A program made the position numbers and the translations under genes. Of a DNA stretch of 45,600 bases, positions 1 through 8,894 are shown one piece after another. The first letter of the stretch is position 1, and each line of letters begins with the position of its first letter. The notes under the pieces are model-generated. The model had not been told where the DNA came from. It saw only the letters and a program-made list of their open reading frames with translations, and ran no database searches. Origin of the DNA: Methylomonas rosea (GTDB lineage: Bacteria; Pseudomonadota; Gammaproteobacteria; Methylococcales; Methylomonadaceae); contig NZ_JANIBL010000039.1 in assembly GCF_024505055.1 (NCBI RefSeq), positions 1 through 45,600 of the forward strand, written 5' to 3'.

Positions 1-2032
1 CGATGTTATCCACGTATTCGGCCGCGACATTCAAAGGTCCGATCACCGCATCCAGGGTGCTGTTGACGCCTTCGACAATTTTACGGAAATCGCCTTGGTG
101 TTTGCTGGCGTCGGCGCGGGTGGCAAGACGCCCTTCAACGGCCGCTGTTGATAAGCTGTTGGCGTCGGCCGCCAGGGCGTTAACCGCATCAATACAGGTG
201 TTCAGGTTGTTTTTTATGACATTGAAATCGCCGTTGTAGTGGTCGGTGATTTTCTCGGGGATGGCACCTTTAGCGATATTGTCCACATACTCGGCGGCCA
301 CGTTCAAAGGACCGATGACTGCCTCCAGCGTATCGTTGACACCTACGACGATTTTCCGATAATCACCTTGGTGTTTAGTAGCATCCGCACGGGTAGACAG
401 CTGGCCTTCTACAGCAGCGTGCGACAGCATAACGGCATCGGCAATCAAAGATTGCACGGAGAACACGGCCGCTTTGACACCTTCATTCAGTTGATTGAAT
501 TCCAAGCCATAGTTATGACTATCGTTTTGCGGCATTTGACCACGGCCGAACAGGGTCATGGCATGAGTCATCGCATTCACGGGACGGAGTACGCCCATGA
601 CGATGTACCAACTCATTGCCAGGAAACCGAATAGCAAAATCGACAACACCAGCAATGTGGTGTTTAGAATCTCATCTAATCGCGTCACACGTGCATCCAA
701 ACCGGTGTACAACAGCTTGCTGAATCCGGATGACAGCGCGAAGTTTTGTTGGATGGCTCGAGTAAAGGTACTGAAATATTCATTTACCGAAAACTCGAGC
801 TTCGCGGCTTGCAAAATTTCGGTTTCGACCAATGTCAGAGCTTGTTTGGCATCGGCGCTAGCTTTGAGTAATGCCGAGCGGAATCCGGCATCCATATTGC
901 CGATTTTGGCAGCACTCTCGTCGATAATAGTCAGCGTTTCTTCGGTATTTGCAATAACCTCCCGCAGATAAGCTGCTTCAGCCGGCGTAACCGTTTTTCT
1001 GAGCAAAATAGGCGAGCCTATCCCTCTTAGCATACCCAATTGTTCCGATAGGTCGGGAAATAAGCTAATCGCCAACACTTGTGCATAATACGTATCGATT
1101 TCAGGGTCCAACGCTAATCCTGAAGCGTCTGTCACCTTGCGGTTGAATGCATGCAATTGCTTGATAAATTCGCCATGCTTGGCAAGGTTAGTCTGAGCAT
1201 CAAATGTGTTAGCCGAAGCCGCCAACTCCTGCCACTTTTCCCGTAAGGCTTGCCAGGGTAAAGTCAACTTTAATGCCGACAAACGGCCGTCCAATGCGGA
1301 GATATTGACAATCTGCTGATTGACTTCGCTGCGTTTAGCCTCCCGGCGACTAGCCTCCTGTGAGTTGCCGGCGATAACCATCGCATTCAAGCCACGGTGC
1401 TCCACTACCAACTGCATCAATTTAATGGTTTCGGCGGTGTAATCGACGCCCTGTTTTTCCTTTAACGCAAAGTCTTTATCTACAATTCTGTCTACTACCA
1501 AAAAGTAGGTTGGCACCGCGAACATAGCGATTGCCAGAACTATCAGGGCAACAAATTTTTGCCAAAGTTTTATCTTGTTTAGCAGGCTAGAAAATTTTCC
1601 TTCTTTGAAAGGCGCTTTAATACGACCTGCTTTGATATCGGCGTATAAAGCGGCTGCCTTTTTAACCTCGTTCCCGTTGGGTTTGAATCGGATAGAACGA
1701 TAGCCGATAGCTTGTCCTTCGCTATAAATTGGCGAGACGTTGGCTTCCACCCAATAAAAATCGCCATTTTTGGAGCGGTTTTTTACCAAACCGCGCCAAG
1801 TACAACCGGACTCGATGGTCCGCCACATCCATTCATAAGCCTCTTCGGGCATATCCGGGTGGCGAACCAGATTATGTGGTTCGCCAATTAACTCCTGTTC
1901 GCTAAAACCGCTTAGCTTTACGAAGGCTGGGCTAACACTGGTGATATATCCACGCAAATCTGTGGTGGAAGTAAGAATGTCTTCTTCGGAAAAAGTCAGT
2001 TCGACGTCGGTAACAGGTTGATTATTTCTCAT
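1..2032 (-). CDS. Aer-like PAS methyl-accepting chemotaxis protein (partial, C-terminus outside window)
   Basis: Open reading frame from an ATG at 2032 with no stop before the window edge, about 677 codons visible. Residues ~20-110 form a PAS domain with the NLVRHPDMP signature seen in Aer-type FAD/redox sensors. A hydrophobic segment at ~157-180 and a second at ~457-480 bracket a helical, probably periplasmic region. A HAMP linker follows. Beyond it a segment of about 92 residues occurs twice in tandem (around 276-420 and 1-150 of the window; both copies carry HQGD(Y/F)RKIV and VIGPLNVAAEYVDNI), like poly-HAMP receptors. The methylation/signalling hairpin should lie outside the window. It is the last visible gene of the chemotaxis operon, 43 bp after cheA. 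Role inferred: energy or redox taxis. Confidence 0.85.
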   Translation of the reverse strand, partial: MRNNQPVTDVELTFSEEDILTSTTDLRGYITSVSPAFVKLSGFSEQELIGEPHNLVRHPDMPEEAYEWMWRTIESGCTWRGLVKNRSKNGDFYWVEANVSPIYSEGQAIGYRSIRFKPNGNEVKKAAALYADIKAGRIKAPFKEGKFSSLLNKIKLWQKFVALIVLAIAMFAVPTYFLVVDRIVDKDFALKEKQGVDYTAETIKLMQLVVEHRGLNAMVIAGNSQEASRREAKRSEVNQQIVNISALDGRLSALKLTLPWQALREKWQELAASANTFDAQTNLAKHGEFIKQLHAFNRKVTDASGLALDPEIDTYYAQVLAISLFPDLSEQLGMLRGIGSPILLRKTVTPAEAAYLREVIANTEETLTIIDESAAKIGNMDAGFRSALLKASADAKQALTLVETEILQAAKLEFSVNEYFSTFTRAIQQNFALSSGFSKLLYTGLDARVTRLDEILNTTLLVLSILLFGFLAMSWYIVMGVLRPVNAMTHAMTLFGRGQMPQNDSHNYGLEFNQLNEGVKAAVFSVQSLIADAVMLSHAAVEGQLSTRADATKHQGDYRKIVVGVNDTLEAVIGPLNVAAEYVDNIAKGAIPEKITDHYNGDFNVIKNNLNTCIDAVNALAADANSLSTAAVEGRLATRADASKHQGDFRKIVEGVNSTLDAVIGPLNVAAEYVDNI

Positions 2033-2075
2033 GGCTATTGTCCTTAGTTTGCAATTGGCGTTTTACCAATTTGGC

Positions 2076-4250
2076 TCAAGCCTGAGCCAAGTGCATATTG
2101 CCCTGAAGCTTATGTTCAAAGGCACTCACCAGTACTGGTACATCCAAAATTAAAGCGACTTCGCCACTGCCCAGAATAGTCGATCCACCCAGCCCCTCCA
2201 CGTGACCGAATAACTTGCCGAGCGGTTTGATCACGGTCTGAAACTCGCCGATTAAGCGATCTACAACTAAACCGGTTTTGACACCAGCAGCATGCACCAC
2301 TACCACGTTCGGTCTGCGCGGCTGATCACCGCGAATATTGAACAGATTGCGCAGGCGGATAAAAGGTAATACCTCGCCGCGCAAATCCATGTAATCTCTA
2401 TCATTTAAATCGCCGGACAACTCCAGACACTCGACAACTCGGTCAAGAGGAATCACATACGATGACTTACCCACCCCCACCAGGAAGCCATCGATGATGG
2501 CTAATGTCAGTGGTAAGCGAATACGGATGGTGGAACCTTGGCCCGGCCTGCTTTCAACTTCGATATCACCGCGTAAGTCGGTAACATTCCGCTTGACCAC
2601 ATCCATACCCACACCGCGCCCGGACAGATTGGAAATCTGGCTGGCGGTGGAAAAGCCGGGTTCGAAAATCAAGCTATAAATTTCTTGATCGCTTAGCTTC
2701 GCATCGGGTTGAACCAGACCTTTTTCGATGGCTTTTGCCAAAATACGATCTCGATCAAGGCCACCACCGTCATCGCTGACTTCTATCGCGATACTGCCCG
2801 ACTCGTGGTAGGCGTTTAATCGCAGTTCGCCGCGGCTGGATTTACCGCGGGCGGCGCGAACTTCGGCAGACTCGATACCATGATCCATAGCGTTGCGGAC
2901 CAAGTGCATGAGTGGATCGCCGATTTTTTCGACAACCGATTTGTCAACTTCGGTATCGCCGCCGGTAATTACCAAGCTGATATCTTTGCCCAGTTCTTTT
3001 CCGACATCGCGCACCACTCTCTGGAACCGGCTGAATGTGGCGCCTATGGCCACCATGCGTAGTTGTAACGCACCGTCGCGTACTTCTTCGACCAAGCGCA
3101 TCATTTCGCTGGTTGCTTCCAGTAGCGCGGAATCGCTGGTCTGTAAGGCGCGCAGATTGACACCCGCACCGGAAATAACCAGCTCGCCTATCACATCAAT
3201 TAGCTTGTCCAGACGCTCGGCATCGACGCGTATGGTTTGGTTCTCTCGGGCTTTGTTGTCTTTAATCTGTTGTTGTTTTTCCAGCGCCGCGTTAACCAGC
3301 GGCTGTTGCACCACTTGTTGATCAACCAGAATTTCACCGAGACGCGTGTTCGGCTGCGGCACTTGCGCTTGTTGAACATTGAGTCCTTCTTGCAGTTCGC
3401 GCTGGGTAATCACACCGCTTTTCAGCAACAGCTCGCCGAGTTGGGAATTGTCTTCACCCAGCGAATTGATCAGTTCCACGTAGTAGGGGATTTTGTCTTC
3501 CAGCGGCAAAATATGGATGTAACTGCCATCGCGCACAAAATCGAACACGGCTTCGATAGTGGCTTTGTCGGCATCGCTTTTTAAGACAATTTCAAACCCC
3601 AGGTAGCTGCTTTCGGGATCCATGCTCTCGGCATCCGGCATCGCGTGACTGAAAGTAGTCAGCGACATAATTTCACCCAGCGTTGCCAAATAACGGATGA
3701 AAGACAACGGATCCATACCGTCGCGTAGACAGTTTTCGCCGAATTGAATAAACAAATGCCAGTTGCCACTGTCGATTACACCGCCACCGCTGGCTTCGAA
3801 CTGCTCGCCAGCTTGCTGCACGGTAGTCACCACCTGCTTCGGCTCCGGCTTCAAAAAAGACTCTAATCCATCGAGCAACTGTCGTTCAGCGTTCGTCATT
3901 GATGGGTTGGTGCTTACATTACCGTCGGCCACAGCTTGAATCAGCTCGATCATATGGTCGCAGCAAGGTAGTAGAATGGCGACCAGTTCCGGTGAAACGC
4001 TCAACTTTCCGTCGCGCAAGGTATCGAGCACGCTTTCCACCACATGGGTGAAGGCAACGATGTGATCCAGACCGAACAAGCCCGACGAACCCTTGATAGT
4101 ATGTGCGGCTCTGAAGATGGCGTTAATTCGTTCGGATGGCTCCGGATCGTCTTCCAGGCCGAGTAAGCCGTCTTCCATGTCTTGCAACAACTCCAGACTT
4201 TCAATCACAAAAGTCTTCAGAGCATCCCGCATTTGGTCATCAAAACTCAT
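2076..4250 (-). CDS. cheA: chemotaxis histidine kinase CheA
   Basis: 724 residues. N-terminal Hpt domain with phosphoacceptor His50 in AAHTIKGSSG. A middle domain (~160-260) is of the non-enteric CheA type. The dimerisation region (~340-410) is followed by the HATPase with N box HLVRNAMDHGIE (~449-460), DDGGG (~494) and GRGVGMD (~544). A CheW-like domain ends the protein (~580-720). Residues ~270-335 hold two short repeats, LGELLLKSGVITQRELQEGL and LGEILVDQQVVQQPLV, which resemble MshEN/GspE N-terminal modules and are not part of E. coli CheA. The kinase phosphorylates CheY on signals from the receptors. The start has AGGAG eight bases upstream. It lies 12 bp after the STAS gene. No cheW, cheR or cheB is in the window. 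Confidence 0.95.
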   Translation of the reverse strand: MSFDDQMRDALKTFVIESLELLQDMEDGLLGLEDDPEPSERINAIFRAAHTIKGSSGLFGLDHIVAFTHVVESVLDTLRDGKLSVSPELVAILLPCCDHMIELIQAVADGNVSTNPSMTNAERQLLDGLESFLKPEPKQVVTTVQQAGEQFEASGGGVIDSGNWHLFIQFGENCLRDGMDPLSFIRYLATLGEIMSLTTFSHAMPDAESMDPESSYLGFEIVLKSDADKATIEAVFDFVRDGSYIHILPLEDKIPYYVELINSLGEDNSQLGELLLKSGVITQRELQEGLNVQQAQVPQPNTRLGEILVDQQVVQQPLVNAALEKQQQIKDNKARENQTIRVDAERLDKLIDVIGELVISGAGVNLRALQTSDSALLEATSEMMRLVEEVRDGALQLRMVAIGATFSRFQRVVRDVGKELGKDISLVITGGDTEVDKSVVEKIGDPLMHLVRNAMDHGIESAEVRAARGKSSRGELRLNAYHESGSIAIEVSDDGGGLDRDRILAKAIEKGLVQPDAKLSDQEIYSLIFEPGFSTASQISNLSGRGVGMDVVKRNVTDLRGDIEVESRPGQGSTIRIRLPLTLAIIDGFLVGVGKSSYVIPLDRVVECLELSGDLNDRDYMDLRGEVLPFIRLRNLFNIRGDQPRRPNVVVVHAAGVKTGLVVDRLIGEFQTVIKPLGKLFGHVEGLGGSTILGSGEVALILDVPVLVSAFEHKLQGNMHLAQA

Positions 4251-4262
4251 TTCGCATACTCC

Positions 4263-4550
4263 TTAATTTTGGGTCAGTACAACCTGATCGCCAAAAGCAC
4301 CCGTCAGATTCGCTAGTTCCAATACATCCAACACGGCTTTGCTGTGCATCACGAAGCGCAGGCTTTTGCCCAAATGCGCGGATTCCCGTTTGATTAGAAT
4401 CAACAACTGTAGGCCGGCAGTATCGATTTCGGTGACGTTGGCAAGATTGATTTCCAAATCGTCCCCAGCCGTTAGAAACATCAGCAGATTGGATTTCTGA
4501 TCTGCCGCGGTATAGATGGTTAACTCGTCTTTAATGGTTAGGCTGGGCAT
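4263..4550 (-). CDS. STAS-domain protein (anti-sigma-factor-antagonist family)
   Basis: 95 residues, a single STAS domain. The segment EIDTAGLQLLILIKRE carries the conserved loop where anti-anti-sigma factors have a phosphorylatable Ser/Thr; here Thr is the residue before AGLQLL. Such proteins normally bind a partner kinase or phosphatase in a phosphorylation-dependent way. Its position between cheY and cheA, 12 bp from cheA, suggests it tunes CheA or the receptor array instead of a sigma factor. That role is inferred from context only. No kinase of the SpoIIAB type is nearby. Confidence 0.85.
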   Translation of the reverse strand: MPSLTIKDELTIYTAADQKSNLLMFLTAGDDLEINLANVTEIDTAGLQLLILIKRESAHLGKSLRFVMHSKAVLDVLELANLTGAFGDQVVLTQN

Positions 4551-4630
4551 GGACGATCTCGATAGTAATAGACTGAGGTGTTTATATGAATCGGCGGAAA
4601 CCGTGTGAACGACCGCCCTTCATACTCCGA

Positions 4631-4999
4631 TCAAGGCAAAATTAACTTCGAAACCGCCGCTAACATTTGCGCAGGCTGAAACGGCTTGACGACCCAGGCT
4701 TTGGCGCCCGCTGCCTGGCCTTCCTGTTTTTTGCCTTCCTGGGATTCGGTGGTCAGCATAATCACCGGGGTAAACTTATAGGCCGGCAGCTGTTTAAGCT
4801 CCTTCACGAAGGTAATGCCATCCATGTTCGGCATATTGACGTCGGATATGATTAGATGAATTTTCTGGCCGTTGAGCTTACTTAGCCCATCCTTGCCGTC
4901 ACACGCTTCTATCACGTCGTAACCGGCACCTTTCAGCGCAATACCTACTACCTGACGGACCGACGCCGCGTCGTCCACTACCAATATTGTTTTTGCCAT
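4631..4999 (-). CDS. cheY: CheY-like single-domain response regulator
   Basis: 122 residues, one receiver domain and no output domain. The acidic pair is VVDDA near the N-terminus, the phosphoacceptor Asp sits in LIISDVNMPNMDG, the Thr is in VIMLTTES, and the Lys is in VVKPF. It is about the usual CheY length. Phosphorylated by CheA, it would carry the signal to the flagellar switch or a pilus motor. It begins 11 bp after the stop of the upstream receptor gene, in the same operon. It cannot be told from sequence alone whether this is the motor-binding CheY or a phosphate sink. Confidence 0.92.
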   Translation of the reverse strand: MAKTILVVDDAASVRQVVGIALKGAGYDVIEACDGKDGLSKLNGQKIHLIISDVNMPNMDGITFVKELKQLPAYKFTPVIMLTTESQEGKKQEGQAAGAKAWVVKPFQPAQMLAAVSKLILP

Positions 5000-5010
5000 A
5001 TGCTTAAATC

Positions 5011-6093
5011 CTAGAAAAAAGTAATTTCTTGCGTTTGAGGTTCAACTGCTCGACCGCCATGACCATGGGCTTGATGTTCGGATTCCATGGTGTAGGTACT
5101 GGTCAAGCCGTTTAAAATGTGATCCGCATCTATCGGCTGCAAGGCAAATACACCACCGGCATGACTGCGGTTGAGCTGTTTGGGGAAATCGGCAATGCTG
5201 TCTTTGACGTGTTCCAGAATTTGGCCGATCCGATCTTGAAATTGAAAATGCACCAAGGATTCGTCTATCTCGCCTTTTATGGCAAGTGCCGAATGGCTTA
5301 GGTTGCTTGAATAGCCCTGCAATTTGGCAAACACGTCATGCAGGTTATCCATTACTGTTTGAATATTGCCGTTACAGGTAGATACAGCTTCGGCCTCGTT
5401 TTGCGCGCTTTTTTCCACTGCGGACAGCGCAGTCTGAATCGCGGAGCTGACTTGCTCTACTTTGGAACCAATCTGCTTGCCGGTTTCGCCGGACAAGTTG
5501 GATAGCTTTCTAACCTCATCCGCTACCACGGCAAAACCGCGGCCGGCTTCGCCCGCTCGAGCGGCTTCGATGGCGGCGTTCAAGGCAATCAGATTGGTTT
5601 GTTCAGCAATCCGCGCCACCTCCTTGGCCATCTGTTTAAGTTCATCTATAAATCCGGCCAAGGAGCGGATTTTTTGCAAGACTGCCAAATTTTCTTGCAA
5701 TGCCGCATCCATGGACTGCACTACTTTTTGTAAATTTGCATTACTGCTTACGAATACCTCTTCGCCATTGCCACTGAGGGTGGAATGGGAAGATCTCAAA
5801 GCCGAATCCAAGTTTGAGGTAATCCCGGCGAAGCGTTGAGTCAGTAAACTAATCGCCTGCTCAATTTGTTGCCGAGTCGAATCGATTTGCGCTGCCCATA
5901 CCGGCGTGACTTGCTCAGCAAACCGATCCAGACCGGAAATATATTTTTCTACTTCGGATACCGATAAGGCAGGGGCCTTGTCAGCCAAGGTGCTTTTGGC
6001 GGCGGCAATGCAGCGTCCTTTAGTAATCCAAGCGGCTAGTCCTGCCGAGATCAATGCAACGCAAATCATTGCCGCGAATTGGAATATAGACAT
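5011..6093 (-). CDS. methyl-accepting chemotaxis protein with one N-terminal membrane segment
   Basis: 360 residues from the ATG at 6093, which has GGGAGA about 10 bases upstream. An in-frame start 42 bases further out exists but lacks support. A single hydrophobic segment (~3-22) anchors the protein; there is no periplasmic sensor domain. The signalling hairpin is clear: [20 protein letters not shown] followed by [15 protein letters not shown]. The C-terminal part has [15 protein letters not shown], a feature of short receptors of this type. It is the first gene of the chemotaxis operon and precedes cheY by 11 bp. With no input domain of its own it may read a cytoplasmic cue or act through neighbouring receptors. 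Confidence 0.9.
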   Translation of the reverse strand: MSIFQFAAMICVALISAGLAAWITKGRCIAAAKSTLADKAPALSVSEVEKYISGLDRFAEQVTPVWAAQIDSTRQQIEQAISLLTQRFAGITSNLDSALRSSHSTLSGNGEEVFVSSNANLQKVVQSMDAALQENLAVLQKIRSLAGFIDELKQMAKEVARIAEQTNLIALNAAIEAARAGEAGRGFAVVADEVRKLSNLSGETGKQIGSKVEQVSSAIQTALSAVEKSAQNEAEAVSTCNGNIQTVMDNLHDVFAKLQGYSSNLSHSALAIKGEIDESLVHFQFQDRIGQILEHVKDSIADFPKQLNRSHAGGVFALQPIDADHILNGLTSTYTMESEHQAHGHGGRAVEPQTQEITFF

Positions 6094-6357
6094 GTTGGCG
6101 TAATCTCCCTTGTTCTTTATGATTTCGCAGCACACTTACCGCCGGTCATTTCGGTTCAGTGGCCTTGAATTCAACTTGGAAAAAAAGTATAGGCAGGAAA
6201 AGTAAGTTTATCTATGAAGCTACCTATAAACTGTAGGAACAATCGCACAACATTTGTGTAATTTGCGAACTTGCTAACGGATGTCGCTTGCAATACGTGT
6301 TCAAGGCTTTTAAAGTGCCGAGCTGTTTTATCCAGTATTACAAGGACATCCGCTTTC

Positions 6358-6693
6358 ATGACTCAATACCCCGAAAAATCTTGCAGCATTGATCGATTGG
6401 TTCGTCACCCGAAATTGGTGGCGGCAACGTTGGCCGGCGAAAAAAGCCAGCAACGCCGCGACGGTTTATATGCGTACCCCGGCGAAACCTTTGTGTTGGA
6501 AGACGTAGTATTTGAAGTAACTAGCGTGGAGCGGCAGAGAATAGGGGATATGAGCGATGCGGATGCCAGGGCGGAAGGTTATCCGAACTTGGCAATATAT
6601 AAGGATTTAATACTGAAAATGCACAGCGGCATGGAGTGGAACGAGGACGGACTGGTCTGGGTACACAGCTTTAGGCGTCAACAGCTGGAATAA
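6358..6693 (+). CDS. ASCH-domain protein
   Basis: 111 residues from the ATG at 6358; a longer frame starts at 6271 but its N-terminus looks non-coding. The pattern of a compact beta-barrel with VLEDVVFEVTSVERQRIGDM, then DADARAEGYPNLA and a C-terminal WVHSFRR fits the ASCH/PUA-like fold, whose members bind RNA or modified nucleotides. The substrate is unknown. Its last 23 bases overlap the end of the convergent DUF2063 gene, so the two transcripts are antisense at their 3' ends. It is transcribed away from the chemotaxis operon. Confidence 0.75.
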   Translation: MTQYPEKSCSIDRLVRHPKLVAATLAGEKSQQRRDGLYAYPGETFVLEDVVFEVTSVERQRIGDMSDADARAEGYPNLAIYKDLILKMHSGMEWNEDGLVWVHSFRRQQLE

Positions 6694-7429
6694 GAATACC
6701 TTTCTCGGCCAGTTCCTGCAGCATCGGCGGGCCGTTTACCATTAAGGCTTGGCTATCAAGGTGCGGGAATTCCGTGGCAACCGTTTGTAAACAGTGCTCA
6801 CCGGTCATCGGCCCTCTATCCTGCAAAATTTGCAGCAAGCGTATGGTCAAACCGGTGGTTTTGAGGAAATGTACACTGTCCAGATTGTCACGGTAAACGA
6901 TCAAACAAGTGGGTTGCTCCGGCGGCTCTAGCGGTAAAAAGCCAGGGCCTATTGCCTGCACCGGATAGCGGTACAGCAGCGGCCAGGCCAAGGGCGATAA
7001 CGCCATGCTGCGCGGCAACAAGTTCTCCAGAAAATTGCTGTCGCCCAGTATCGGTGTGTCCTTGGCAATCGACAAGGCCATTTCCACCCATTCGTAATGC
7101 GCCAATTCCAGCAGAAACGGATAATCGTTTGGATTGCGACGTTCGTTTTGCAGATACGCTAAAAACTCTTCAGCAATTTCCGAGAAATAGGGCGTTTCGC
7201 AGCTATGCCGGGTAAAAAAATCCTGAGTGATTTCCAGCCATTGCTCATCATTCAGAATCGCTCGCAATACCGGAAAATTACTGGCAATAAAACTGTCGAT
7301 ATTATTGAAAAACAACTCCCGATACATCTCCATGCGCCGTGGCTCGACATCTCCCGGCGGAGGATTATTTTCCGGATCGCGAATATAAGCGGCAAATTGG
7401 CCTTGGGTAGCCTGAAAATCGGTAGCCAT
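6671..7429 (-). CDS. DUF2063 family RiPP partner protein (HvfC/BufC-like)
   Basis: 252 residues. The N-terminal part (FAAYIRDPENNPPPGDVEP, then RMEMYRELFFNNIDSFIASN and FPVLRAILNDEQWLEI) is the hallmark of DUF2063, which is found next to DUF692/MNIO enzymes. Family members form a complex with the MNIO enzyme and help it recognise the precursor peptide. The start codon overlaps the stop of the MNIO gene (TGATG, one shared base), which suggests translational coupling and equal expression. It is the last gene of the four-gene operon. Its stop lies inside the 3' end of the ASCH gene on the other strand. Confidence 0.92.
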   Translation of the reverse strand: MATDFQATQGQFAAYIRDPENNPPPGDVEPRRMEMYRELFFNNIDSFIASNFPVLRAILNDEQWLEITQDFFTRHSCETPYFSEIAEEFLAYLQNERRNPNDYPFLLELAHYEWVEMALSIAKDTPILGDSNFLENLLPRSMALSPLAWPLLYRYPVQAIGPGFLPLEPPEQPTCLIVYRDNLDSVHFLKTTGLTIRLLQILQDRGPMTGEHCLQTVATEFPHLDSQALMVNGPPMLQELAEKGILIPAVDA

Positions 7430-8280
7430 CAGGCCACCTGTTTTTGCCGCTCAGCCGCATAATGCTGCTGAATGGTTTGGATGGTGCCTACTTCTTTGCT
7501 TAATTCAAGCAACGAGGGAATGTTGAAGTCCCGCTCCAGCAGGGTAGGAAACACGCCGAAAAGCTCGTAAGCCTTACCCAACAAAGTCCAGACCGGATCG
7601 ATCACCGGCGCGCCGTGGGTATCGACCAGAAAATCCTCGGCTTCTACATAGTGACCGGCAATGTGTGCGTAAGCGATGCGCTCGGCAGGCATGGCCCGCA
7701 GAAAGCTCTCGGCATCGTAGCCGTGATTGACGCTGTTGACGTAGATATTGTTGATGTCGATCAGCACATCGCAGTCGGCTTCCGCCACTACCGCGTTGAA
7801 AAAATCGATTTCGGCCATTTCCTGACCCGGCGCGGCGTAATAGGAAATATTTTCGATAGCCATGCGCTGTTCCAGAATGTCCTGCACCCTGCGGATGCGA
7901 GCGGCAACATGCTTGACGGCATCTTCGGTAAACGGCATCGGCATCAAGTCGTATAAATGTCCACCGTGACTGCAATAGCTGAGATGTTCGCTATAAAACT
8001 TGATACCGTGCTCGCACATGAACGTTTTCAAATCGCGCACGAATTGCTCGTCGAGCGGGTCGCTGCTGCCTATGGACAGAGACAAGCCATGACAGACAAA
8101 ATTAAAACGTTCGGTCATGGCCCGAAACTGTTTGCCGAACTTGCCGCCTATGGTCATCCAGTTTTCCGGCGCCACTTCGTAGAAACCGACATTGCTGAGC
8201 GGCGAATCGACAATCTCGCTCAAAAACGAACGCCGCAAGCCTAAGCCGGCACCGTGAACGAGATTGCGAACGCTGTACAT
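7429..8280 (-). CDS. MNIO family (DUF692) multinuclear iron oxidase, RiPP-modifying enzyme (HvfB/BufB-like)
   Basis: 283 residues, TIM-barrel DUF692 family, the usual length. Likely iron ligands visible in order are His64 (CHGLSLSIG), His99 (SEHLSY), Glu143 (IENISYY), Asp175/Asn178 (DINNIY), His206 and His210 (HIAGH), Asp220-His222 (DTHG) and Glu249 (LLERD). Family members (MbnB, BufB, HvfB) use a multi-iron centre and oxygen to convert peptide cysteines into oxazolone/thioamide or thiooxazole groups that bind copper. The substrate is probably the Cys-Gly-rich protein encoded at the head of the operon. It follows the DedA gene by 3 bp and shares a base with the DUF2063 gene. Ligand assignment is by pattern, not by structure. 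Confidence 0.95.
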   Translation of the reverse strand: MYSVRNLVHGAGLGLRRSFLSEIVDSPLSNVGFYEVAPENWMTIGGKFGKQFRAMTERFNFVCHGLSLSIGSSDPLDEQFVRDLKTFMCEHGIKFYSEHLSYCSHGGHLYDLMPMPFTEDAVKHVAARIRRVQDILEQRMAIENISYYAAPGQEMAEIDFFNAVVAEADCDVLIDINNIYVNSVNHGYDAESFLRAMPAERIAYAHIAGHYVEAEDFLVDTHGAPVIDPVWTLLGKAYELFGVFPTLLERDFNIPSLLELSKEVGTIQTIQQHYAAERQKQVA

Positions 8281-8283
8281 GAC

Positions 8284-8865
8284 TTACTCTTCCGGCGCTT
8301 CTGGGGTTTCCGGTTTGTGCGTAGACCGCCAAAACAAGGCTACGCCAATGGCCACCAGTACGCCCAGGATATACATTTCGTATTTTTTGACCTGACCCAT
8401 GATGGACTCGGCAAATTCGCCGAAGGTGTAACCCAGATAACCGACCGCTATCGCCCAAATGCCGGCACCCAGGAAGTTCAGCAAGAAGAACTTCAAGGGA
8501 TGAATCTTGCTGGCACCGATCACGAACGGCGTTACGTTACGTACGCCGTAGAGAAAGCGAAATCCCAATATCACCGGTATCTGATGCTTGTGCAGCAAAT
8601 CGAAAACCTTGTCGGTTTTGCTGTGCCAAAGCGGACGTTTCTCCAGAAAAGCGATACCCTTCCAACGGCCCAGATAGAAAAAGGTCTGGTCGCCGGCAAA
8701 GGTACCTAAGAACGCCGTCAGCATCACCCATTCCAGCTGCAAATAGCCGCCATGCGCCAAAAAGCCGGCGATGACCAGAATGGTTTCGCCTTCCAGATAC
8801 GTACCGATAAACAAGGCTAGATAGCCGTAATCGATAACCAGCTGCTGTAAATCATTAAAATCCAT
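8284..8865 (-). CDS. DedA family membrane protein
   Basis: 193 residues with several hydrophobic segments. The DedA/VTT signature is visible: EGETILVIAGFLAHGG near residue 25, GDQTFFYLGRWKG, and RFLYGVRNVTPFVIGAS around 104-120. DedA proteins act as flippases or proton-linked transporters of lipid carriers in the inner membrane. The gene sits inside the RiPP operon, 29 bp after the precursor gene and 3 bp before the MNIO gene, where related operons usually carry a DoxX-type protein. Whether it serves the modified peptide or lipid homeostasis is unknown. Confidence 0.92.
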   Translation of the reverse strand: MDFNDLQQLVIDYGYLALFIGTYLEGETILVIAGFLAHGGYLQLEWVMLTAFLGTFAGDQTFFYLGRWKGIAFLEKRPLWHSKTDKVFDLLHKHQIPVILGFRFLYGVRNVTPFVIGASKIHPLKFFLLNFLGAGIWAIAVGYLGYTFGEFAESIMGQVKKYEMYILGVLVAIGVALFWRSTHKPETPEAPEE

Positions 8866-8894
8866 AGTGTCGGTCTATTGGCGATGAGTCGAAA

